Assembly (NCBI GenBank): GCA_038232215.1 | Contig: JBBSIG010000077.1 | Location: forward strand, 1-10,957 | DNA from: JBBSIG01 sp038232215 | GTDB lineage: Bacteria > Actinomycetota > Thermoleophilia > Gaiellales > Gaiellaceae | Length of the DNA: 10,957 nt | Direction of reading: 5' to 3' | In this document: in pieces, positions 6,693 to 10,957 of the stretch | Numbering within the stretch: position 1 is the stretch's first letter | Layout of the letters: the number at the start of each line of letters is the position of its first letter | Made by a program: the position numbers and the translations under genes | Notes under the pieces: generated by a model | Seen by the model: only the letters and a program-made list of their open reading frames with translations | Told to the model about the DNA's origin: nothing | The model's database searches: none

Positions 6693-8047
6693 GCCGGAAG
6701 CCTAATGGGGTCGCTCGACGGGCTGCCCGCGGAGGCGGGTCGCGTGGCCGCGGCCCCGGCCGCGGCGAGCCCGAGGGCGAGCCAGGTGACGGCGTCGAGC
6801 GGGATCCCGGCGACGAGGCCCTGGGCGCTCCAGAGACCGACGACGAGCACGAGCCACAGCAGCCCGAGGAGGGCGGCGGTGGAGCCGGCGAGCGCCGCTC
6901 TCGCCGCCAGGCCGAGCCCCGCGAGGAACACGGCGAGCAGGGCGAGCCCGCCCACGGCGCCGAGGTCGGCGAGCGTCTGCACGTAGAGGTTCTGGACGCC
7001 GTAGCGGTGCCGGGGCGAGGGAAACGCCTGCTCGGCCGCGTCCGGGAACCTGCGGCGCGCGTCCGCGAGGTACGGACGGTAGCTCTCGTCCTCGGCCGAC
7101 CCCTGCCAGCCGACGCCCACGATGGGATGGTCGAGGAAGATGCGGCCGCCGATGTACGCGAGCAGGGTTCGCTGCGCGTACGTCTGCACGTCCTCACGGG
7201 TCGAGGCCTGCTCCTGGCGGATGCCGAGGAAGCGGACGAACTGGTCGAAGTCCCGTGCCCGGAGCGCGAGCACCCCCGCGGTCACGAGGGCGCACACCGC
7301 CGCGACAGCGGCGAGCCGCCGCGCAGTGAGCGAGCCGCGCGCGACGAGGGCGAGCGCCGCCGCCGCGAGCAGCAGGCCGATCACCCCCGCCGAGGCCCCC
7401 GCGAGCACGAGGCCGAGCGTTCCGCTCGCGAGCGCGAGGCGGGCGGGAAAGCGCGGCACGTCCGCCACGAGCGAGGCCAGCCCGGCGAGCACGACCGCGC
7501 CCGAGAGCGCGGCGAGATCGTGGTGGCCGAGAAAGGCGGGTTGCCGGTAGCCGGCCGGCCAGGCCCCAAAGATGCCGACGCCGAAGAACTGGAGCAGGGC
7601 GACCGTGCTGGCGACGGCGCTCCACACCGTCAGCACCGTGAGCAGGAGCGAGACGTCCGCCCGCCGGCGGAGCAGGAGCGGCACGGCGGGCGCGAGCAGC
7701 CCGTACTCGACGAACTCCGCCGCTGTCACGACGTGCGTCCGCCACGCGTACCCGGACCTCGTGGCCAGCGGGAGGAAGCAGGAGACGAGGATCCAGACCG
7801 CGAGCCCTCCCGCGGCGAGCCACAGCGCCCGCCCGGCGCGGAGCGGGCCGAAGCCGAGCCTCCGCCCGGCGAGGAGCGCCGCGCCGACGATCGCGAGCAC
7901 GGCGACGTCCTGGAGCTTCGCGGTCGCGAGCCCCATCCGGAGCTTCGGCTGGTAGTCGATGTGCAGGAACAGCACCGGGAGCGCGACGACGAGCACCCCG
8001 GCGAGACCGGGCCGCCGGCCCGGCGAAGAGGACTCGGCCCGCGGCAC
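6689..8047 (-). CDS. O-antigen polymerase/ligase family membrane protein (Wzy/WaaL-like)
   Basis: A 452-residue polytopic protein with about ten or more hydrophobic segments. It has a long outside loop at about residues 260-360, ending with GVGWQGS (311-317) and HRYGVQNLYVQTLADLGAVGGLAL. This GVG...H..NLYVQ-L-D-G-GG arrangement is the signature of the Wzy_C domain of O-antigen polymerases and ligases. FLGHHDLAAL earlier (about 172-181) is also a usual family element. Such proteins join lipid-linked oligosaccharides on the outer face of the membrane or attach finished glycans to an acceptor. The frame allows an ATG at 8110, but that would collide with the divergent ATG. The GTG at 8045-8047 follows a TACACT box by 8 nt and begins just before the first membrane segment, so I chose it. 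This is the first gene of the minus-strand operon. Polymerase versus ligase is undecided; no LPS is expected in an actinobacterium, which favours a polymerase or a non-LPS ligase. Confidence 0.82.
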   Translation of the reverse strand: MPRAESSSPGRRPGLAGVLVVALPVLFLHIDYQPKLRMGLATAKLQDVAVLAIVGAALLAGRRLGFGPLRAGRALWLAAGGLAVWILVSCFLPLATRSGYAWRTHVVTAAEFVEYGLLAPAVPLLLRRRADVSLLLTVLTVWSAVASTVALLQFFGVGIFGAWPAGYRQPAFLGHHDLAALSGAVVLAGLASLVADVPRFPARLALASGTLGLVLAGASAGVIGLLLAAAALALVARGSLTARRLAAVAAVCALVTAGVLALRARDFDQFVRFLGIRQEQASTREDVQTYAQRTLLAYIGGRIFLDHPIVGVGWQGSAEDESYRPYLADARRRFPDAAEQAFPSPRHRYGVQNLYVQTLADLGAVGGLALLAVFLAGLGLAARAALAGSTAALLGLLWLVLVVGLWSAQGLVAGIPLDAVTWLALGLAAAGAAATRPASAGSPSSDPIRLPA

Positions 8048-8108
8048 GGCAACCGAGTGTAGGCCCTTCCCTGCGCCTGGGCGACCGGTTCCTATACTGG
8101 CTCGGGAC
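8048..8108. promoter_or_regulatory. Compact bidirectional promoter for both arms of the polysaccharide locus
   Basis: This 61-bp gap separates the polymerase/ligase gene (minus) from the flippase gene (plus). Plus strand: TATACT at 8093-8098, one base from the TATAAT consensus, with 10 nt to the ATG at 8109; transcription would start about 3-4 nt before the codon. Minus strand: TACACT (8061 to 8056), with 8 nt to the GTG at 8047; transcription would start at or next to the codon. Neither gene has a clear Shine-Dalgarno sequence. No convincing -35 boxes are seen. The repeat arms AACCG (8051-8055) and CGGTT (8086-8090) bracket much of the region. One shared control region would switch on both operons together. 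Confidence 0.58.
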
Positions 8109-9419
8109 ATGCGCTCTCGGCTCCTCTGGCGCCGGTCCGCGACGGCCGCCGGGACCTACTCCTCCGTGCTGCTCGGCATCCTCGGGACGATCGTCGCCGC
8201 ACGCTCGCTGGGCCACTTCGACTTCGGCCTCTTCGCGATCGTCGTGGCGGCCACCGGCTTCTTCCAGACGCTGCTCGACCTCACCGTCGAGGAGGCGGTG
8301 ATCAAGTACGGGTTCCGCTACCAGGAGACGGAGGACTGGGGTCGTCTGCGGCGCCTGTTCGGTCGGGCGCTCGCGTTCAAGGCGGCCGGCGGCCTCCTCG
8401 CCGGGCTCGCGCTCCTCGGTCTCGCGCCGGCAGCGGAAACGCTCTTCGGCTCCGATCGCCTCACCGTCCCGCTGCTCGTCGCGGCGCCGCTGCCGCTGCT
8501 CCAGTCGCCCGAGACGCTGGCCGGGGCCGTCCTCTATCTGCGCGGCCGCTACGACGTGCGCTCGTACTTCCTCGCCGTCTCGATGGCCGTCAGGCTCCTG
8601 GCGCTCGCGCTCGGGGCACACTTCGGCGTCACGGAGGCTGTGCTCGCGCTCGTCCTCGCCCAGGTGCTCGCGACCGGCGCGATCAGCGCCGCGGGGCTCG
8701 CCGGCTTCCGGCGCTTCCCGCAGGCCCCGGCGGAGAGCCTCGAGCGCGATCGCCGGGAGATCCGGCGCTTCGTCCTCCAGTCGAGCGGCGCCACGGGCAT
8801 CCTCTCGCTCCGGACGGCTCTCGCTCCCCTGCTGCTCGGCGTCTCGACGAATCCGAGCGAGGTGGCGTCGTTCCGGGCCGCGCAGGCCCCGCAGCAGGGC
8901 TTCGCCGCACTGTCCGCCCCGGCGCGCATGGTGCTCCTGACCGAGCACACCCGCGACTGGGAGCGGGGCGAGCGCGCGTCGGTGTTCGACGGCATCCGCA
9001 GGTTCAGCCTCGCCGCCGCGGCGCTCTCGGTGGTCGTCGTGGTCCCGGCCATGTGGCTGATGCCCGACCTGATCCGGATCGTCCTGAAGCCGGACTTCCT
9101 CGGCGCCACCGACGCGGCGCGCGTGATCCTGCCCGCCGCGGCGATCCAGTTCGTGCTCGGATGGACGAAGCCGTTTCCGGTCTCGATCGGCAAGCCCCAG
9201 CTCCGAGTCGTGGCGCACGGGCTCGAGACGGCGGTGCTGCTGCCGCTCGTCGTGGTGCTCGGGCGCGCGTGGGGCGCGACCGGGGCCGCGGTGGGGGTTC
9301 TCGCCTCGACGATCGTCTTCGCGCTCGTCTGGGCCGTGCTGTACGCACGGGTTCGCCGGGCCGAGGAGACGGGCGCGGCGGCGGCGCCCGTGGTCGCCAC
9401 CGAGGCTGTGACGCAGTGA
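8109..9419 (+). CDS. Wzx-like polysaccharide flippase (MOP superfamily)
   Basis: A 436-residue membrane protein with about 10-12 hydrophobic segments. The N-terminal part reads like the polysaccharide-biosynthesis flippase family: TYSSVLLGILGTIVAARSLG, then FDFGLFAIVVAATGFFQTLLDL (about 37-58), where a short loop joins the first two membrane helices. A basic cytosolic stretch (RDRREIRR, 213-220) precedes the second half, as is usual between the two bundles of MOP transporters. It would flip an undecaprenyl-linked oligosaccharide to the outer face for the polymerase/ligase encoded divergently next door. The frame is open further upstream, to 7959, but the ATG at 8109 is correct: it follows a TATACT promoter box by 10 nt, and the upstream codons lie on the opposite gene. 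The stop overlaps the next start (GTGA). The transported substrate cannot be predicted. Confidence 0.87.
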   Translation: MRSRLLWRRSATAAGTYSSVLLGILGTIVAARSLGHFDFGLFAIVVAATGFFQTLLDLTVEEAVIKYGFRYQETEDWGRLRRLFGRALAFKAAGGLLAGLALLGLAPAAETLFGSDRLTVPLLVAAPLPLLQSPETLAGAVLYLRGRYDVRSYFLAVSMAVRLLALALGAHFGVTEAVLALVLAQVLATGAISAAGLAGFRRFPQAPAESLERDRREIRRFVLQSSGATGILSLRTALAPLLLGVSTNPSEVASFRAAQAPQQGFAALSAPARMVLLTEHTRDWERGERASVFDGIRRFSLAAAALSVVVVVPAMWLMPDLIRIVLKPDFLGATDAARVILPAAAIQFVLGWTKPFPVSIGKPQLRVVAHGLETAVLLPLVVVLGRAWGATGAAVGVLASTIVFALVWAVLYARVRRAEETGAAAAPVVATEAVTQ

Positions 9420-10546
9420 AGGCGCTCGTCGTCTCGGGGATCTGGCCTCCGGACGTGGGCGGTCCGGCGAGTCACGCACCCGAGGTGGCGGCCTACCTGC
9501 AGGCTCGCGGCCACGCGGTCGAGGTGGTGACGACTGCCGAGCGAGCGCCGGAGCCGCGTGCGTATCCGGTCTCCTGGGTCTCCCGCTCGCTGCCGAAAGG
9601 GCTCCTGCACGTGCGGACCGCGGCGCTCGTCGGCCGCCGCGCCGTGGCCGCGGACGTCGTCTACACGACCGGCATGTTCGGGCGCAGCGCAGCGGGTGCC
9701 ACCGCCGGCCGGAAGCCCTTCGTGCTGAAGCTCACGGCCGACCCCGCCTTCGAGCGCGCACGCCGGCGCGGTCTCGTCGGCGGCGAGGTGGAGGGCTTCC
9801 AGGCGGGCGGCGGCGGGGTGCAGGCGGCGCTCTACCGGTGCGCCCGCGACCTCGAGCTCCGGCACGCGGCCCACGTGTTTACGCCGAGCGCCTACCTGCG
9901 CGAGCTCGCGCTCGGCTGGGGGGTGGAGCCGGGACGGGTCAGCGTCCTGCCGAACCCCGCTCCGAGCGTGCCGGAGCTTCCTGCACGGGACGAGCTGCGG
10001 AGAGGACTCGGCCTCGACTGCGAGACGTTGGCGTTCGCGGGGCGTCTGACGGCACAGAAGTCGCTCGCGCTCGCGCTCGACGCGCTGGCGCGCACGGACG
10101 GGATCTCGCTCGTGATCGCGGGCGAGGGGCCCGATCGCGTGCCGCTCGAGCGCCAGGCGGCCGAGCTCGGCCTCGACGGGCGCGTGCGCTTCCTCGGGCC
10201 CCTGCCGCGCGCCCGCATCCTCGAGCTCTTCCACGCCGCCGACGCGACGGTCCTCTCCTCGAGCTGGGAGAACTTCCCGCACACGGTGGTGGAGGCGCTC
10301 GCGGTGGGCACGCCGGTGGTGGCGACGGCGACGGGGGGCGTCGCGGAGGTGGTGACCGACGGCGCCAACGGGCTGCTCGTCCCGCCCGGCGACGTGGAGG
10401 CGCTCGCGGCGGCGATCTCGCGGCTGTTCGGCGAGGCGGGGCTTCTCGCGCGCCTGCGGGCGGCGGCGGCCCCGTCCGTGGAGGCCTATGCACCGGAGCG
10501 GGTCTTCGCCGAGCTCGAGGCCGTGCTCGAGCGCGCCGCCGCGTGA
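9416..10546 (+). CDS. GT4-family glycosyltransferase
   Basis: A 376-residue GT-B enzyme starting at a GTG that overlaps the flippase stop. The N-terminal domain begins VKALVVSGIWPPDVGGPASH, the usual glycine-rich opening of GT4 proteins. It continues with LKLTADPAFERARR (104-117) and FTPSAYLRELALGWGV (155-170). The donor domain has VLPNPAP (177-183), AGRLTAQK with R210 and K215, GEGPDR (236-241), and the E285-x7-E293 motif in SWENFPHTVVEALAVGTP. Complete length and all motifs suggest an active retaining enzyme. It should act on the cytosolic face, building the same lipid-linked unit that the flippase exports. Open frame extends upstream to 9053 but lies over the flippase gene in another frame and is rejected. 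Donor and acceptor sugars are unknown. Confidence 0.88.
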   Translation: MKALVVSGIWPPDVGGPASHAPEVAAYLQARGHAVEVVTTAERAPEPRAYPVSWVSRSLPKGLLHVRTAALVGRRAVAADVVYTTGMFGRSAAGATAGRKPFVLKLTADPAFERARRRGLVGGEVEGFQAGGGGVQAALYRCARDLELRHAAHVFTPSAYLRELALGWGVEPGRVSVLPNPAPSVPELPARDELRRGLGLDCETLAFAGRLTAQKSLALALDALARTDGISLVIAGEGPDRVPLERQAAELGLDGRVRFLGPLPRARILELFHAADATVLSSSWENFPHTVVEALAVGTPVVATATGGVAEVVTDGANGLLVPPGDVEALAAAISRLFGEAGLLARLRAAAAPSVEAYAPERVFAELEAVLERAAA

Positions 10547-10957
10547 AGCCGCGCGCTCTCTTCGTCGCGCGCACGCGCTACCGCCTGCCGCTGACTCCGA
10601 GCCTGGCGCGCAAGTGGGACGCGCTCGGCCGGGAGCTCGACGTGCGGGTGCTCGCCAGCGCGGCCGACGGCTCGCCGAGCTCGGACGGCATCTTCACGCT
10701 CGTGCCACCGCTGCGGCCGCGCCCGCTCGACGGGCTCGGCTTCTACGCGGGCCTGCCGCTGCGAGTAGCCCGCGAGCTCGCCCGCTTCCGCCCCGACGCC
10801 GTGGTCGCACAGACGGCGTACGAGGCGGCCGCGGTGCTGGCCGCACGGACGCTCGTGGCGAGCCGCGCGCGGCTCGTGCTCGACGTGCACGCCGACTGGA
10901 GGACGTCCACCCGGCTCTACGGCTCGCCGCTTCGGCGACTGCTCGGGCCGCTCGGCG
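10543..10957 (+). CDS. Glycosyltransferase, N-terminal part (continues past the right edge)
   Basis: A GTG at 10543 overlaps the preceding stop (GTGA), and the frame then stays open for 138 codons to the edge. The product begins VKPRALFVARTRYRLPLTPS and continues LARKWDALGRELDVRVLAS. Then come RFRPDAVVAQTAYEAAAVLAA (about 84-104) and LVLDVHADWRTSTRLYG (about 113-129). A first strand followed by a helix, then a D-A-V-V-A-Q strand and an L-D-V-H strand, is the Rossmann-like N-terminal domain of GT-B glycosyltransferases, probably GT4. The catalytic C-terminal domain is outside. It is the third gene of the plus-strand operon with the flippase. No separate promoter or clear ribosome binding site is seen; translation is probably coupled. 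Confidence 0.78.
   Translation, partial: MKPRALFVARTRYRLPLTPSLARKWDALGRELDVRVLASAADGSPSSDGIFTLVPPLRPRPLDGLGFYAGLPLRVARELARFRPDAVVAQTAYEAAAVLAARTLVASRARLVLDVHADWRTSTRLYGSPLRRLLGPLG

Noticed and set aside
7959..8108. N-terminal extension of the flippase
   Set aside because: It lies over the opposite gene and the promoter, reads as low-complexity, and the ATG at 8109 begins directly before the typical first helix.
8048..8110. Upstream ATG (8110) for the polymerase/ligase gene, adding 21 residues
   Set aside because: The extra residues are non-conserved-looking, would overlap the divergent flippase start and its TATACT box, and the GTG at 8047 has a better-placed promoter box.
9053..9415. Extension of the second GT4 protein to 497 residues
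   Set aside because: It overlaps the flippase coding region out of frame; the standard GT4 N-terminus starts at the GTG at 9416.
7194..10282. Very long minus-strand open frames opposite the flippase and GT4 genes
   Set aside because: Charged, repetitive translations typical of antisense shadow frames; no domain signature, and the opposite strand has convincing flippase and GT4 genes.

Overview
This is a gene-dense, very GC-rich window with strong G/C bias at third codon positions, frequent GTG starts and 4-nt stop/start overlaps. It looks chromosomal and actinobacterial. The protein style suggests a deep-branching, Thermoleophilia-like lineage, but that is inference and no marker gene is present. 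All ten genes fit the production of one cell-surface or secreted polysaccharide. I see no tRNA, rRNA, CRISPR array, transposase or phage gene.

Layout. (1) 1-562, minus: 5'-terminal part of a PHP-fold CpsB/YwqE-type tyrosine phosphatase that runs off the left edge. (2) 563-665: divergent promoter region. (3) 666-2745, plus: a UDP-glucuronate decarboxylase-like sugar-nucleotide enzyme, overlapping by 8 nt a secreted glycoside hydrolase with WNEP and ITE catalytic motifs. (4) 8047 down to 2659, minus: a five-gene operon in the order O-antigen polymerase/ligase, WbpP-like 4-epimerase, GT4 glycosyltransferase, small membrane-anchored protein of unknown function, GT-C-like membrane glycosyltransferase. 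The last gene ends antisense inside the hydrolase gene. (5) 8048-8108: a compact bidirectional promoter. (6) 8109 to the right edge, plus: a Wzx-like flippase, a GT4 glycosyltransferase and the start of another glycosyltransferase, joined by GTGA overlaps.

How it fits together (inference). The decarboxylase and the epimerase would supply UDP-xylose and an epimerised UDP-hexose or UDP-HexNAc. The cytosolic glycosyltransferases would build a lipid-linked unit, the flippase would export it, the Wzy/WaaL-family protein would polymerise or attach it, and the GT-C protein could decorate it outside the membrane. The secreted hydrolase may trim it, as PslG does in Psl synthesis. The PHP phosphatase would oppose a tyrosine kinase that controls chain length. 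No priming phosphoglycosyltransferase, chain-length regulator or BY-kinase lies in this window, so the locus probably extends on both sides.

The most notable signals are: a TANNNT box 6-10 nt upstream of the start codon at all four transcription-unit heads, suggesting leaderless or near-leaderless mRNAs; the 61-bp bidirectional promoter; a nested hairpin inside the minus-strand operon; an 87-nt convergent coding overlap; and a small unrecognised membrane-anchored protein between two glycosyltransferases. I did not find a clearly new class of system.
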